DNA from: Gordonia effusa NBRC 100432
Lineage (GTDB): Bacteria > Actinomycetota > Actinomycetes > Mycobacteriales > Mycobacteriaceae
DNA: 64,000 nucleotides
Reading direction: 5' to 3'
Assembly (NCBI RefSeq): GCF_000241305.1
Contig: NZ_BAEH01000077.1
Span: 1-64,000, forward strand
Positions 45,023-54,894 of this stretch are shown here, piece after piece; positions within the stretch are counted from its first letter, which is position 1; every line of letters begins with the position of its first letter. Under the pieces are notes generated by a model that ran no database searches, had not been told where the DNA came from, and worked only from the letters and a program-made list of their open reading frames with translations. The position numbers and the translations under genes are program-made.

Positions 45023-45544
45023 CTACCCCACCCGTTGCCGCAGCCAGGTCACTTCCGCCCCGACACCGCCCATTCGATATGGCTCCAACGCCGCATCCCA
45101 TGCGGTGCCGAGTGCTGCCTCGACGGCGCCGGCCAGGCCGACGCTGTCGGGTTGGGCGTCGAGCATTGACCGCAACTCCATCTCGCCCAGGATCACGTCG
45201 CCGTTGGCACTCATCGCACCGCGCCACAGTCCAAGGCCGGGCACATAGCTGAAGCGTTCACCGTCGACGCCCTCACTGGCGTTCTCGGTTACCTCAAAGC
45301 TCACCGCTGACCACTCGCGCAGCGCATTGACCAACCGTGCTCCGGTTCCGACCGGGCCTGCCCAATCAACCGTCGCACGTTGCGTATTAGCGTCGGTAGC
45401 TTCCTGCGCCGACCACTTGAGGTTCGCTCGCGCGTTCAAGGTCGACGACAAGGCCCACTCAACATGCGGGCACAGCGCCACCGGCGCCGAGTGGATGTAC
45501 ACCACTCCTGTTGTCATGTCCGCAAACTGGTCTAGGTTGCGCAC
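45023..45544 (-). CDS. DUF3145 family protein
   Basis: 173-residue conserved actinobacterial protein. It contains TTGVVYIHSAPVALCPHVEWAL, the LKWSAQEA segment, a central FEVTENASEGVDGERFSYVPGLGLWRG and a C-terminal AWDAALEPYRMGGVGAEVTWLRQRVG, all features I associate with DUF3145. The start is GTG 45544, which has an unusually strong ribosome binding site, GGAGGTGATC, 9-14 bases upstream; ATG 45517 is therefore unlikely. Function unknown. It is convergent with the preceding gene. Confidence 0.85.
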   Translation of the reverse strand: MRNLDQFADMTTGVVYIHSAPVALCPHVEWALSSTLNARANLKWSAQEATDANTQRATVDWAGPVGTGARLVNALREWSAVSFEVTENASEGVDGERFSYVPGLGLWRGAMSANGDVILGEMELRSMLDAQPDSVGLAGAVEAALGTAWDAALEPYRMGGVGAEVTWLRQRVG

Positions 45545-45690
45545 AGTAGATCACCTCCGGTTTCGACGAGGAACGTCTTCCCCAACACACCTCGACGACC
45601 GGATATCACACTTCTGTTGCTTATTGTGCCTTATGTTGCCCGTGTTGCGCTAGTGCCGCCCGTTCACGATGTGATTTGAGAGGTTCGAAC

Positions 45691-47430
45691 TCAGACTTCC
45701 TCGGTGATCTTCCACGATGCCGCCGCTCCGCGATGCTCCCAGAAGGTGGCGAATCGGCCACCGGCGGCGAGAAGTTCGTCAGTCGTGCCCGACTCGACGA
45801 CCCGGCCACGATCGATCACCACTACCCGATCGGCATTGCGAATTCCCGCTCGACGATGCGCGACGATCACCCTCGTCCGCTCATCGCCGGCCGACAGCGC
45901 GTCGACAATGGCGCGCTCGTTCTCGTTGTCCAGCGCGCTCGTCGCTTCGTCGATCAGCAGAATCGGCGCCGGCTTGAGCAGCGCCCGAGCTATGCTGACC
46001 CGCTGACGTTCACCGCCGGACAGCGATCCGCCACCCTCACCGACCATCGATTGCGCGCCATCGGGCAGTCGGTCGGTGATTTCGTCGACGCGCGCGAGAC
46101 CGCTGGCCCGTGCCACCGCCTCCGTCGATGCCTCCGGGTGCCCGGCGAGGATATTGTCCGCTATCGTGCCGGGCATCAGATGCGGTTGCTGGAACACCAT
46201 GCTCACCAGGGATCGCCGCGCGGCGAGGTCTAGTTCGGTGGAGTCGACGCCGTCGATCAGTATCCGACCGGCCGTCGGTTCATGGAGTCCAGCGACAAGA
46301 CTCAGGATCGTGCTCTTTCCCGATCCGGACGGACCGATGATCGCGGTTGCCGCTCCAGCGTCGAGGGTCAGATCAAGCTCGTCAAGCACGGGATACGCCG
46401 GATCACCGTAGTGGAAACTGACCTTCTCGAACTCGATTCTTGGCGCACGACCGGACTGCGCCGGCTGAGCGGTACCCTCGGAGTCAATCGGCGCCTGCAA
46501 CACGCTTCCGATGCGGCGCAACGTAATCCGAATGGTCTCCAGCCCACCGGCCAGTTCGCCAACTACGGTGAACGGTTCCAGGTAGCGCACCGCAACCACG
46601 ATCAACGCGACCGCTTGTGCGGCGGAAAGGTCGCCGCGTACCGTCAGCCACGCTGCCGTACCAGCCAACGCGAACAATGCGATCTGACTGGCCAGACTGA
46701 ATAGCAGTTGCCCGGGAATCTGCATCAGAATCAGTCGCAGCAATGCGCCATGCTGATTCGCGACAGCGTCACCGGCCAAACTGCGTTCGGCACCACTGCG
46801 TCGTGCTATCCGCAGCGCTGGCTGGGTCCGCGCGAATTCGATGACTCGCTCAGTCATCTCCGAATTCGCTTCATCGGCAACATGATCGGCGTGCTGGCTG
46901 ATCGCGCCGGTCCCCCACAGTGCGGCCAGCATCAGCGGCACACCGAGCGCGGCGACGATCGCAAGCGGCCAGGCGATGGGAATCAGCGCTAGCGCGATCA
47001 CGATGGGCAGCAGTACCGCACTGAGCAACGGCACCACCAAATAGATGACGACACCGACCAGATCCGGACCGGTAGCGGCGATCGCTTGCCGAGCGGTGGC
47101 GGTATTCGACGCCGAGAACCAAGTCAGCTTGATACGCGAAAGCCGTTCCGCCACACCGTGTTGCGCACTATTGAGGAGAGTAAAGCCGAGGTCGTAACTA
47201 ACTTTCGACGCCGCACTGTCGGCGGTCCACCCCACCAGGGTCGCGACCGTCAGCGCACCGACCCAGGCGAGAGCGGTGGAATTCTCGCCGTCGAGGAGCG
47301 CCGAGAGCAACGGCACGAGTACCACAACACTGACCGCACGTGCGATCACCGAAACGATCGCCAGTGCGAGGAAGCGTGTGAGCCCGGGACGGCTCTGCGC
47401 TGGAAGAAGTGAAAGCAGAGTGCGAATCAT
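45691..47430 (-). CDS. irtB: Siderophore ABC transporter, IrtB-like permease-ATPase
   Basis: Half-transporter of 579 residues: an N-terminal membrane domain (helices from about 17 to 290) and an ATPase domain with Walker [10 protein letters not shown], signature [16 protein letters not shown] and Walker [14 protein letters not shown]. In mycobacteria IrtB pairs with IrtA to import Fe-carboxymycobactin, although both have exporter folds. ATG 47430 overlaps the irtA stop (ATGA), so the pair is translationally coupled. The 146 bp downstream to DUF3145 contain nothing I recognise. Confidence 0.92.
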   Translation of the reverse strand: MIRTLLSLLPAQSRPGLTRFLALAIVSVIARAVSVVVLVPLLSALLDGENSTALAWVGALTVATLVGWTADSAASKVSYDLGFTLLNSAQHGVAERLSRIKLTWFSASNTATARQAIAATGPDLVGVVIYLVVPLLSAVLLPIVIALALIPIAWPLAIVAALGVPLMLAALWGTGAISQHADHVADEANSEMTERVIEFARTQPALRIARRSGAERSLAGDAVANQHGALLRLILMQIPGQLLFSLASQIALFALAGTAAWLTVRGDLSAAQAVALIVVAVRYLEPFTVVGELAGGLETIRITLRRIGSVLQAPIDSEGTAQPAQSGRAPRIEFEKVSFHYGDPAYPVLDELDLTLDAGAATAIIGPSGSGKSTILSLVAGLHEPTAGRILIDGVDSTELDLAARRSLVSMVFQQPHLMPGTIADNILAGHPEASTEAVARASGLARVDEITDRLPDGAQSMVGEGGGSLSGGERQRVSIARALLKPAPILLIDEATSALDNENERAIVDALSAGDERTRVIVAHRRAGIRNADRVVVIDRGRVVESGTTDELLAAGGRFATFWEHRGAAASWKITEEV

Positions 47431-50027
47431 CGCTGTGCTCCTGTCGTGGTTGAGTCGCTGAGCGAAGCCCACATCGAGCGGTATCGTCCACCGGCGGCAA
47501 GCAATTCGTCATGGGTGCCCGATTCGACGATCCGGCCACCGTCGAGCACGACGATCGCGTCGGCATCGACGATGGTGTGCAGTCGATGCGCGATCACCAG
47601 TACGGTCCGGTTGGCCGCCAGACGGCTCAGTGATTGCTGCACAAGGTATTCCGACTCTGGATCGGCGAAAGCCGTTGCCTCGTCGAGGATGAGAACTGGC
47701 GCATCGGCCAATAACGCTCGCGCGATGGACAACCGCTGCTGTTCGCCACCGGACAACGCGGCGTCGGGTCCTAGTTCGGTCTCATAACCGCGGGGCATCG
47801 CCATGATCCGTTCGTGGATATTGGCAGCGCGCGCCGCCTCCTCGATCCGTTCGCGAGGTGCGTCCAGCGCGGCTAAGGCGATATTCTCCGCGACGGTCGC
47901 TCGAACCAATTGCGTTTGTTGTAGGACGAATCCCAAATGCTGGTAGAGCTCGTCGGTATCCAGCGTGGCGATATCTCGACCACCGATCGCGATACTTCCG
48001 GCGTCGACGTCGTGGAAACGAGCCAGCAACGCGGCCAACGTCGACTTCCCCGACCCCGACGGCCCGACGAGTGCGGTCACCGTACCTGGCCGCAGCGTCA
48101 GCGAAATCTCATGGAGGACCGGCAAATCCGATCGGTAGCCGAAAGTCACGTCGGAAAAATCAACCTGAGCCGCTGGCACTTCGGTCGCGGCGGCGGCATC
48201 GCTCCCGGTCCGCAACTCCGGCTCGTCGAGTGTGACCGCGATATCCCGGGCCGCGATCATGCCGGTGCGCAATCCACTCAGTCCATAGCCGATGCCGAGT
48301 AGTCGTGCACCGAATGTGGTGCCCAGCAACAGGAATGGCAGCAAGTCCAGCGGCGCCGCCCAGCCCCAGATGACGAAGAACGTGCCAACGGTCGCGATGA
48401 GCCACAGGAATGTCGTCGGCCGGGTGACCAGATCCATGACGGTCTTCGCCTTCACGAACGGCCGCTGCCAGTCTTCGAGGAAGCCGATGTAATCATCGAG
48501 GTTGCGCCGGAAACTCGACGCCATCACGCCGCCGAATACTCGAATCACCGGCTGCGCGTTCAGGTATGACGCCGCCTCGGAGTTCATTTTCTCCGCCCAC
48601 GTCTGCGACAACGCGATCTTGGTTTCCGACGCGACCACCATGCGCCACATGGTGATGACATATCCCAGGACCGGGAGCAACAGGAATAGCGCGATGCCCC
48701 AGTCGACGGTGAACAGGTACACCAGCACGGCGATCGGGGCGACCACCGCTGCCACCGCGTCGATTACGGCGTGGGTCACCAGATAGTGCAGTGACAGTGT
48801 GTTGTCCGCGACCAGATTCTTGATGCTGCCCGCGCTGCGCTCGGAGAACCAGCCGAGCGGCAGCTTCGACAGTTTGGTGAGCAGTCGCTGTCTCAAGTCG
48901 CGGGAGAACCGCGCGTCTACCGCGTGTAACCACAGTTGCAGCGCGGATTCCAGCAATGCCCCGACGCCGATCAGGATCAGCGCGGTTATGCCGACCGACC
49001 ACAGCTCCGACGATGGCGCTCCCGCGACAAGTCGCCGACCCAATTCGACGAGTACGACGAAGGGCGCTAGCCCGACGATCGTCACCAATGCCTGCAGTAT
49101 TCCGGCCACGATGAGGGTGCCCCGCAGTGGTGCGAGCAGTTTGCCGGCGGCGTTGGCGCGCCATTGGCCTTGTATCACTTCAGGTTTGGCCCGATCCGAT
49201 GTCGACGCCGCCCCGGCCACCTCCGAGGGCACCTGCTCCGGTTCGATGGTGTCCACCACGGGTACCTGCGCGGCACCGGCCTCATCCGGCCCGCGTTCCT
49301 TGCCCATAGCTTTGCCCTGCGCCCAGTACGCCTGCGCATGAATCTCCGACTTGGGGAATCCGAACTCGCGTAAACGAGCGCGAATCTCCTTGAGCGAACC
49401 CGATTCCGGTGCGGTCCACGCGTACCAGTTGCTCCAGTCGCGCGATTCCAATGCCGCCGCCAGCGTGGACGCATCGGCGCGTTTGACCCAATGCACCCGC
49501 AACCGCGGATGTGCCGACAGCGGCAAATCGCGATCGGCGCGATCATGCTCTTCCAGATACACCTCGATCGGAATCTCCGGCGGGACGACGCCGATAATCG
49601 AGCTGATCGCTGGCACCGACGCCGCGTCGCCGATGAGCAGATAGCCGGTCGGCGGATTCTCCGCGGGCACCTCGAATGGCCGAGATCCCATCGAGACCAC
49701 CATCAGCGTCGCACCGGGTTCGGCCTTCGCCGCCCACGCCGACGCTGGACCCGACGGCTCATGCAGCACGAAATCGATGGCGAACTCGCCGGTTTCCGGG
49801 TCAGCCTCGGAGAGGGTGTAGCCCCGTTGGAATTCGGCACCCTCGTCGTTCGGGAACCAGCCACGAATCCACGCGGTGGGTCCGGCGGCCGCCTCGTTGA
49901 ACAGCGTGTCGGACCGGAATCGAACTCGGCGGCAATGCGGTGTCAGATCAACGGCGTTGACGACGGTCGCCTCGTGATCAATCGCGCCGAACGCTCGCAT
50001 GAGCGTTCCCTGAATGCCTCGTGCCAT
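47427..50027 (-). CDS. irtA: Siderophore ABC transporter with N-terminal siderophore-interacting domain, IrtA-like
   Basis: 866 residues in three parts. Residues about 1-260 form a siderophore-interacting (FAD-dependent ferric reductase-like) domain: [40 protein letters not shown] and the C-terminal [17 protein letters not shown] membrane domain follows (about 310-590), then an ATPase with [33 protein letters not shown] and [12 protein letters not shown]. In mycobacteria IrtA imports and reduces ferri-siderophore with IrtB. A candidate IdeR box lies at 50070-50088, about 43 bp upstream of the start, consistent with iron repression. Confidence 0.95.
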   Translation of the reverse strand: MARGIQGTLMRAFGAIDHEATVVNAVDLTPHCRRVRFRSDTLFNEAAAGPTAWIRGWFPNDEGAEFQRGYTLSEADPETGEFAIDFVLHEPSGPASAWAAKAEPGATLMVVSMGSRPFEVPAENPPTGYLLIGDAASVPAISSIIGVVPPEIPIEVYLEEHDRADRDLPLSAHPRLRVHWVKRADASTLAAALESRDWSNWYAWTAPESGSLKEIRARLREFGFPKSEIHAQAYWAQGKAMGKERGPDEAGAAQVPVVDTIEPEQVPSEVAGAASTSDRAKPEVIQGQWRANAAGKLLAPLRGTLIVAGILQALVTIVGLAPFVVLVELGRRLVAGAPSSELWSVGITALILIGVGALLESALQLWLHAVDARFSRDLRQRLLTKLSKLPLGWFSERSAGSIKNLVADNTLSLHYLVTHAVIDAVAAVVAPIAVLVYLFTVDWGIALFLLLPVLGYVITMWRMVVASETKIALSQTWAEKMNSEAASYLNAQPVIRVFGGVMASSFRRNLDDYIGFLEDWQRPFVKAKTVMDLVTRPTTFLWLIATVGTFFVIWGWAAPLDLLPFLLLGTTFGARLLGIGYGLSGLRTGMIAARDIAVTLDEPELRTGSDAAAATEVPAAQVDFSDVTFGYRSDLPVLHEISLTLRPGTVTALVGPSGSGKSTLAALLARFHDVDAGSIAIGGRDIATLDTDELYQHLGFVLQQTQLVRATVAENIALAALDAPRERIEEAARAANIHERIMAMPRGYETELGPDAALSGGEQQRLSIARALLADAPVLILDEATAFADPESEYLVQQSLSRLAANRTVLVIAHRLHTIVDADAIVVLDGGRIVESGTHDELLAAGGRYRSMWASLSDSTTTGAQR

Positions 50028-50069
50028 CGGTAACCCTTCGATAAGAACCCGAACGGCCTCACCCTACTC

Positions 50070-50088
50070 CAAGGTAAGGGTTACCTCA
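50070..50088. promoter_or_regulatory. Candidate IdeR (DtxR-type) iron box upstream of irtA
   Basis: AAGGTAAGGGTTACCTCA carries the paired half-sites AGGTAAGG and TTACCT. Aligned to the 19-bp IdeR consensus as I remember it (TTAGGTTAGGCTAACCTAA), 13 positions agree. Its position just upstream of a siderophore transporter is what iron repression requires. Confidence 0.75.
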
Positions 50089-50105
50089 TGTCGGGACGTA
50101 TGCGG

Positions 50106-50933
50106 TTAGGCCGACAGCTCGGATACCAGGCGTGTATTGAATTCACTCCACAGCGGTTTCGCCCACGCACCGAAATTTCGGTCAGTGAGAACTACGCACG
50201 CCGCCCCTAACCGCGGGTCGACCCAGATGAACGTCCCCGACTGGCCGAAATGCCCGAACGTCGCCGGCGAGTTATTCTCGCCGGTCCAATGCGGATGCTT
50301 GGCCGAGCGGATCTCGACGCCCAGTCCCCAGTCATTGGGGCGATGTTTACCGTATCCGGGCACGAACCCATCGAGGCCGGGAAACCGCACCGACGTCGCC
50401 TTCGTATGCAACTCCGCCGAAATCAGCGTCGGCGCGAGCAGATCGCCCGCGAATGCCGCGAGGTCGGCGACGCAGGATCGCGCGCCGTGTCCGGCGGGGC
50501 CGGACAGTTCTGTTCGCGACATTCCCAGCGGCGCACATACTGCCTCGTGCAGGTACTCGGCGAAGTCGATTTCGGTTGCGGCACCGACAGTTTCGGCCAA
50601 CAGTTCAAATCCGGCGCTGGAGTAGATTCGCTCTGCGCCGACCGGGGCAACCGCCTCGCGGCTATCGAAGGCCATTCCCGAAGCATGCGCTAACAAATGC
50701 GCGATCGTGGCGCCGGGCGGACCGGCGGCGTCGTCGAGTTCGATCGCTCCCTCCTCGACCGCCACCAGAACAGCCTGCGCGACAAGCGGTTTCGTCACCG
50801 ATGCCAATTCGAAGACAGCGGTGGGGTCGCCGAATGTTTCGACGACCCCACTATTGCCTCTCGCTTGCGCTGCGATCACCGCACCGGCGACATTGTCCAC
50901 TGGCCAGTTCGCGAGTTCGTCCAAGAGCGCCAC
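50106..50933 (-). CDS. Beta-lactamase-fold serine hydrolase
   Basis: 275 residues of the serine beta-lactamase/penicillin-binding-protein-like family, a compact version. The nucleophile motif SxxK is ELASVTKPL (near residue 44), the Tyr motif is YSSAGF near 106 in place of YxN, and the third motif is FGHFGQSGTF (HxG) near 230. There is no signal peptide, so it is cytoplasmic and more likely an esterase or amidase than an antibiotic-resistance enzyme. Same strand as the alcohol dehydrogenase upstream (38-bp gap). Confidence 0.87.
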   Translation of the reverse strand: MALLDELANWPVDNVAGAVIAAQARGNSGVVETFGDPTAVFELASVTKPLVAQAVLVAVEEGAIELDDAAGPPGATIAHLLAHASGMAFDSREAVAPVGAERIYSSAGFELLAETVGAATEIDFAEYLHEAVCAPLGMSRTELSGPAGHGARSCVADLAAFAGDLLAPTLISAELHTKATSVRFPGLDGFVPGYGKHRPNDWGLGVEIRSAKHPHWTGENNSPATFGHFGQSGTFIWVDPRLGAACVVLTDRNFGAWAKPLWSEFNTRLVSELSA

Positions 50934-50971
50934 CGCAGTGACGTTACCCGTGCACGGTTACTGCCCGCAGA

Positions 50972-52102
50972 TCACCAGTCTTCTTCGGTGTACCGGATGA
51001 CGCCGCGGATGTTGCGGCCTTCGAGCATGTCCTGGTAGCCGTCGTTGATCTGGTCCAAGCGGTATTGGCGGGTGATCATATCGGCGATGTTGAGCTTGCC
51101 CGCCTTGTACATCGACAGCAACAGCGGAATATCCAGTTTGGGGTTGGCGCCACCGAAAATCGAACCCTGGAGATTCTTTTGCAGCAGGGTCAGCATTGAC
51201 AGGTTGAGGGTGACCTGGGTGTCCATCATGTTGCCCATACCGGTGAGCACGCAGGTACCGGCCTTGGCGGTGATACTCATCCAGGTGTCGACGTCGGAGC
51301 CGTGTACCTCACCGACGGTCACGATAACCTTCTGGCACATCCCCCACTCGGTGGCGTTGCCAATTTCATTCATGGCCTCTTCGACCGTCGCAAACGCTTG
51401 TGTCGCACCGAATTTCAACGCCTGTTCGCGCTTCCACTCGACCGGGTCGATCGCGAAGACGTTACGCGCGCCGGCAATCACCGCACCTTGAAGAGCGGCG
51501 GTGCCCACGCCACCGACGCCGACGATAGCGACATCTTCGCCCGGGCGGACGTCGCCGCTGCGGGTCGATGATCCGTATCCGGTAGGGATGCCACAACCGC
51601 AAAGCGCAGCGACCTCGAAGGGGATGTCTTTGTCGATCTTCACCACAGATGCCTCGTGCACCACCATGTACGGCGAGAAGGTGCCCAGCAAGGTCATCGG
51701 GTAAACGTTCTCGCCCGCGGCGGTCTGGATGCGGAAGGTGTGGTCGGAGACCGCCTCACCCTGCAGCAGCATCGCACCGAAGTCGCAGAGGTTGGCCAGG
51801 CCGGCCCGACACGACTTACATTTGCCACACGATGGAATGAACGACAGCACAACGTGATCGCCGACCTCGAAATCGCTGACCCCCGCGCCAACCTCGGCGA
51901 TGACGCCAGCGCCCTCGTGACCGCCGAGTATCGGGAATCCGCCCATCGGGATGCCACCGGTCATCAGGTGATGGTCGGAGTGGCACATGCCAGCGGCTTC
52001 CATCTTGATCTTGACCTCGTGCGCCTTGGGGTCACCGATCTCAATCTCTTCGATCGCCCACGGTGAGTTCAGTTCCCGCAGCAGGGCACCTTTAGTCTTC
52101 AC
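50972..52102 (-). CDS. NDMA-dependent (mycofactocin-type) zinc alcohol dehydrogenase
   Basis: 376-residue medium-chain dehydrogenase. Catalytic zinc ligands are Cys40 (AGMCHSD), His62-Glu63 (GGHEGAG) and a later Cys; the structural zinc site is Cys92, 95, 98 and 106 (SCGKCKSCRAGLANLC). The nucleotide-binding motif is VGVGGVGTAALQGA. The sequence closely resembles nicotinoprotein alcohol dehydrogenases that keep NAD bound and pass electrons to NDMA in vitro or mycofactocin in vivo. Physiological substrate is unknown. It lies downstream of an acyl-CoA synthetase and hydratase on the same strand, suggesting catabolism of an alcohol-containing lipid. Confidence 0.92.
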   Translation of the reverse strand: MKTKGALLRELNSPWAIEEIEIGDPKAHEVKIKMEAAGMCHSDHHLMTGGIPMGGFPILGGHEGAGVIAEVGAGVSDFEVGDHVVLSFIPSCGKCKSCRAGLANLCDFGAMLLQGEAVSDHTFRIQTAAGENVYPMTLLGTFSPYMVVHEASVVKIDKDIPFEVAALCGCGIPTGYGSSTRSGDVRPGEDVAIVGVGGVGTAALQGAVIAGARNVFAIDPVEWKREQALKFGATQAFATVEEAMNEIGNATEWGMCQKVIVTVGEVHGSDVDTWMSITAKAGTCVLTGMGNMMDTQVTLNLSMLTLLQKNLQGSIFGGANPKLDIPLLLSMYKAGKLNIADMITRQYRLDQINDGYQDMLEGRNIRGVIRYTEEDW

Positions 52103-52180
52103 GTCACAAACCTCATTTCACGCTCATGGTCGCGGGGTACTCCCGCCTACCTTGTGAGCGTAGTCACTGAATGGCAAAAT

Positions 52181-52194
52181 TGAAACACGTTACA
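52181..52194. promoter_or_regulatory. KstR-like motif (TGAAACACGTTACA) upstream of the alcohol dehydrogenase
   Basis: The 14 bp fit the pattern TnnAACnnGTTnnA that I recall for the cholesterol-catabolism repressor KstR. It lies 79 bp upstream of the dehydrogenase start, in the 130-bp gap after the acyl-CoA synthetase gene. Short degenerate motifs occur by chance, so this is tentative. Confidence 0.4.
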
Positions 52195-52232
52195 GTTCTG
52201 TTGTGCTGATCATCCCCTGACCAGCAATGACA

Positions 52233-53843
52233 TCAGTTCGCGAGCCCGGCGTCTTTACTGCCGTACGAGTTGCGCAGCGTCGGCTTGACCACCTTGCCGC
52301 CAGCGTTCCGCGGCAGCTCGTCGACGATCACGATCTCTTTCGGATGCTTGTAGCGCGCAAGATTCTCGTTGAGATAGGGCTCGATGTCGGCGATCGTCAG
52401 ATCGCCACCGTCGGCAACCACGACAACGGCGACCGGCACTTCGCCCCACTTCTCATGTGCACGACCGATAACGGCGGCCTCGGCTATCCGCGGATGGCCG
52501 AACAACACGTTCTCCACCTCGGCGCAATAGATATTCTCTCCGCCGGAGATGATCATGTCCTTGGCCCGATCGACGACATAGATGAAGCCCTCGGAGTCTC
52601 GTCGGACAAGGTCGCCCGAGTGGAACCAGCCGCCCGCGAAGGCGTCAGCGGTCCCCTGCGGGTTTTGCCAGTAGCCGCTCATCATGCCGGGGCCGCGATA
52701 GACGATTTCGCCGACTTCGCCGTCGGGAACATCGGCCATCGTCGGATCGACAATACGTGCGGTCACCGACGGCGCTACCCTGCCGACCGAGCCGATCTTG
52801 CGGAGCGCGTCTTTTCCTTCGAGCACACAGGTGATGGGCGACATTTCGGTCTGCCCGAAGACCGCGACATTCATCGCGTCGGGAAAAGTCTCGTTCATCG
52901 CGTTGAGCACCGTGTCCGATGCCGGTGCCGCGCCCCAACTGATCACGCGCAGATTGAGCGCACGCGGGCGTGCCTGTTGCGCGGCGCACACCGCCTGCCA
53001 CTGAGCCGGGACCAAGAAGATCGACGTGATCTTCTCCGCCTCGATGACGTCGAGCATGGCGTCCGGGTCGAATGCCCCGAGTGGATGAATGACCGTCAGC
53101 GCACCGACGTAGAACAGCGGAGTCATCGCACCGAGCGCGGCGATGTGGAACATCGGGGCAACACAGGCGCCAATATCGTTGTGCTGCGTCGACAGCGCGT
53201 GCATACAGGTAACCGCCTGCGCCTGCAGGTTCTGATGGGAAAGCATGGCGCCCTTGGGTTTTCCGGTGGTACCCGAGGTGTACATGATCAGCGCGGTGGT
53301 CTCTTCGGGGATGTCGACGACCGGGAGGTCGGAACTGTCCTCGGCGACCAGCGCCTCATAGTCGAGGTGCCCGTCGCCCGCGGGCGCGCCGGGAGCGGTG
53401 ACCTCGATGATCTCGTCTACCGCGCCGGTCGCCGCTTTCACGCCGTCGGCGAGCGGTGCGAGCATCGTCTCGGTGAGAATCCAGCGAGCGCCACTGTCGG
53501 CGACCAGGAAGCCCACTTCGGCCGGACTCATCCGGAAATTGACCGGTACCGGAATCGCGCCGATCAAGTTGGCACCGAGCACCGCCTCCACATACTCGCT
53601 GCGGTTAAGCATGATGATCAGAATACGGTCGCCGAATGCGACTCCTCGGCGCGCGAGCGCTGCGGCGAATCCCGTTGCACGACGGTCTAATTCGCTCCAA
53701 CTGGTGGTCTTACCCATGAACCGCAACGCTGGTTCGTTGCCGATCATCGCCGCGTGCCGACGTACCTGGTTATTCCAGTGGTTACGCCGCGAACGCAGTG
53801 GCTCGGCGTTCAGATTGGTGGCGATATCTATCGTCGATGTCAT
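52233..53843 (-). CDS. Acyl-CoA synthetase (FadD5-like)
   Basis: 536-residue AMP-forming ligase that activates a fatty or other carboxylic acid to its CoA ester. The AMP/P-loop motif is MYTSGTTGKPKGAML, followed by the adenylation core SWGAAPASD, VFGQTEMSP and GWFHSGDLVRRDSEGFIYVVDRAKDMIISGGENIYCAEVE, and the C-terminal lysine region ELPRNAGGKVVKPTLR. It resembles mycobacterial FadD5. Preceded by echA (47-bp gap) in the same direction, indicating a beta-oxidation-type operon. Confidence 0.93.
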   Translation of the reverse strand: MTSTIDIATNLNAEPLRSRRNHWNNQVRRHAAMIGNEPALRFMGKTTSWSELDRRATGFAAALARRGVAFGDRILIIMLNRSEYVEAVLGANLIGAIPVPVNFRMSPAEVGFLVADSGARWILTETMLAPLADGVKAATGAVDEIIEVTAPGAPAGDGHLDYEALVAEDSSDLPVVDIPEETTALIMYTSGTTGKPKGAMLSHQNLQAQAVTCMHALSTQHNDIGACVAPMFHIAALGAMTPLFYVGALTVIHPLGAFDPDAMLDVIEAEKITSIFLVPAQWQAVCAAQQARPRALNLRVISWGAAPASDTVLNAMNETFPDAMNVAVFGQTEMSPITCVLEGKDALRKIGSVGRVAPSVTARIVDPTMADVPDGEVGEIVYRGPGMMSGYWQNPQGTADAFAGGWFHSGDLVRRDSEGFIYVVDRAKDMIISGGENIYCAEVENVLFGHPRIAEAAVIGRAHEKWGEVPVAVVVVADGGDLTIADIEPYLNENLARYKHPKEIVIVDELPRNAGGKVVKPTLRNSYGSKDAGLAN

Positions 53844-53890
53844 CGATTACTCTCCTGTGTCAAAATCTGGCAGTTGTTGAGGTGGCGGAG

Positions 53891-54703
53891 TCAGTGCTTT
53901 GACTTGCCGGTGAAAGCCGACAGTGCTGCCTGAAACTCCGGTGATTGCAAAAGTGCTGTCTGTCCGGACAATTCGCGTTTGAGAGCGGCCTGCAGTCCGG
54001 CCAAGGTATGTGCGTCCAGGGCAGCTTTGGTCATCCGCATCGCCATCGGTGAGCGTTTGGCCAATCTGCCGGCAACCTGAGTGACGATCTCGTCGAGTTC
54101 GACACGGTCGGCGACTACGCGATTGACCAGTCCGGCATCGAATGCGTCTGCGGCCGATAGCTTTTCGCCGAGCAGTGCCAATTCGTTCGCGCGCGCCCGG
54201 CCCAGCGCCGCCGCGAATAGCATCGATGCCCCACCGTCGGGCATCAGTCCGATATTGATGAAGGCCAGCAGAAAATACGAGCGCTGCGTCGCATAGATCA
54301 GGTCTGCGGACGCGGCCAGCGATGCCCCGATGCCGGCGGCGGCTCCGTCGACCGACGCGATCACCGGCGCCTGTACCTCACGGACCGCAAGAGCGAGATC
54401 TGTTCCGCCCGCGATAATCCCGCGCGCCTGCTCGTCGGAAAGGCCACCGGACGGCTGTTCCGACGCCGTCGACGCGATGCCGACGACATCGGCCCCGGTG
54501 CTGAAAGATCCACCCGCACCATCGATGACGACGACCCGGATCGCATCGTCGTCGGCCCAACGCCCCAAAGCGCTCTGAATACGCGCCGATGCGGCTCCAT
54601 CGAGGGCGTTCATGCGCTCGGGGCGGCTGATCACAATACGCGCGATGCCGTCGTCGGAGACGCCGGTCCCGACGCCGTCGATGATGTCGATGTTGGCGGT
54701 CAT
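53891..54703 (-). CDS. Enoyl-CoA hydratase/isomerase family protein
   Basis: 270 residues from ATG 54703 (GAGGG upstream); the open frame extends to 54769 but that part is not conserved. Crotonase-fold landmarks are IVISRPERMNALDGAASA, the oxyanion-hole segment GGSFSTGADV near residue 65 and VDGAAAGIGASLAASADLIYA near 115. The family catalyses hydration, isomerisation or related chemistry on acyl-CoA, and the exact reaction is not readable. The C-terminus lacks the long trimerisation extension of multifunctional forms. First gene of the echA-fadD-adh run. Confidence 0.9.
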   Translation of the reverse strand: MTANIDIIDGVGTGVSDDGIARIVISRPERMNALDGAASARIQSALGRWADDDAIRVVVIDGAGGSFSTGADVVGIASTASEQPSGGLSDEQARGIIAGGTDLALAVREVQAPVIASVDGAAAGIGASLAASADLIYATQRSYFLLAFINIGLMPDGGASMLFAAALGRARANELALLGEKLSAADAFDAGLVNRVVADRVELDEIVTQVAGRLAKRSPMAMRMTKAALDAHTLAGLQAALKRELSGQTALLQSPEFQAALSAFTGKSKH

Positions 54704-54766
54704 GTATCCCTCAATGTCGAGTTGACGGCGCTGCGGATCGTCTGCACCCTTCGCGAGTATTTGTAG

Positions 54767-54811
54767 CACACGTGTGAGCTAGCGCACGAGAATATCGACT
54801 AACTTATAAGT
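54767..54811. promoter_or_regulatory. Two short palindromes between echA and the tandem TetR gene
   Basis: CACACGTGTG (54767-54776) and ACTTATAAGT (54802-54811) are each perfect 10-bp palindromes in the divergent gap between the echA and TetR starts. Either could be the operator of the adjacent regulator; their half-sites are unrelated, so two different proteins may bind. Confidence 0.45.
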
Positions 54812-54894
54812 CGGCTTCTAGCCCTTGAACACCACTTTTATGTTTGCGGGCGATTTTCCTCGGGTGAATGCGCCGATCAGGTAGCGTTCGGTGC

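Noticed and set aside
50106-50933. Antibiotic-resistance beta-lactamase
   Set aside because: The fold is shared, but there is no signal peptide and the Tyr motif is YSS, so an esterase or amidase role is more likely.
52227-53690. 487-residue open frame on the plus strand
   Set aside because: Antisense to the acyl-CoA synthetase; rich in Arg/His/Asp as expected for a shadow frame.
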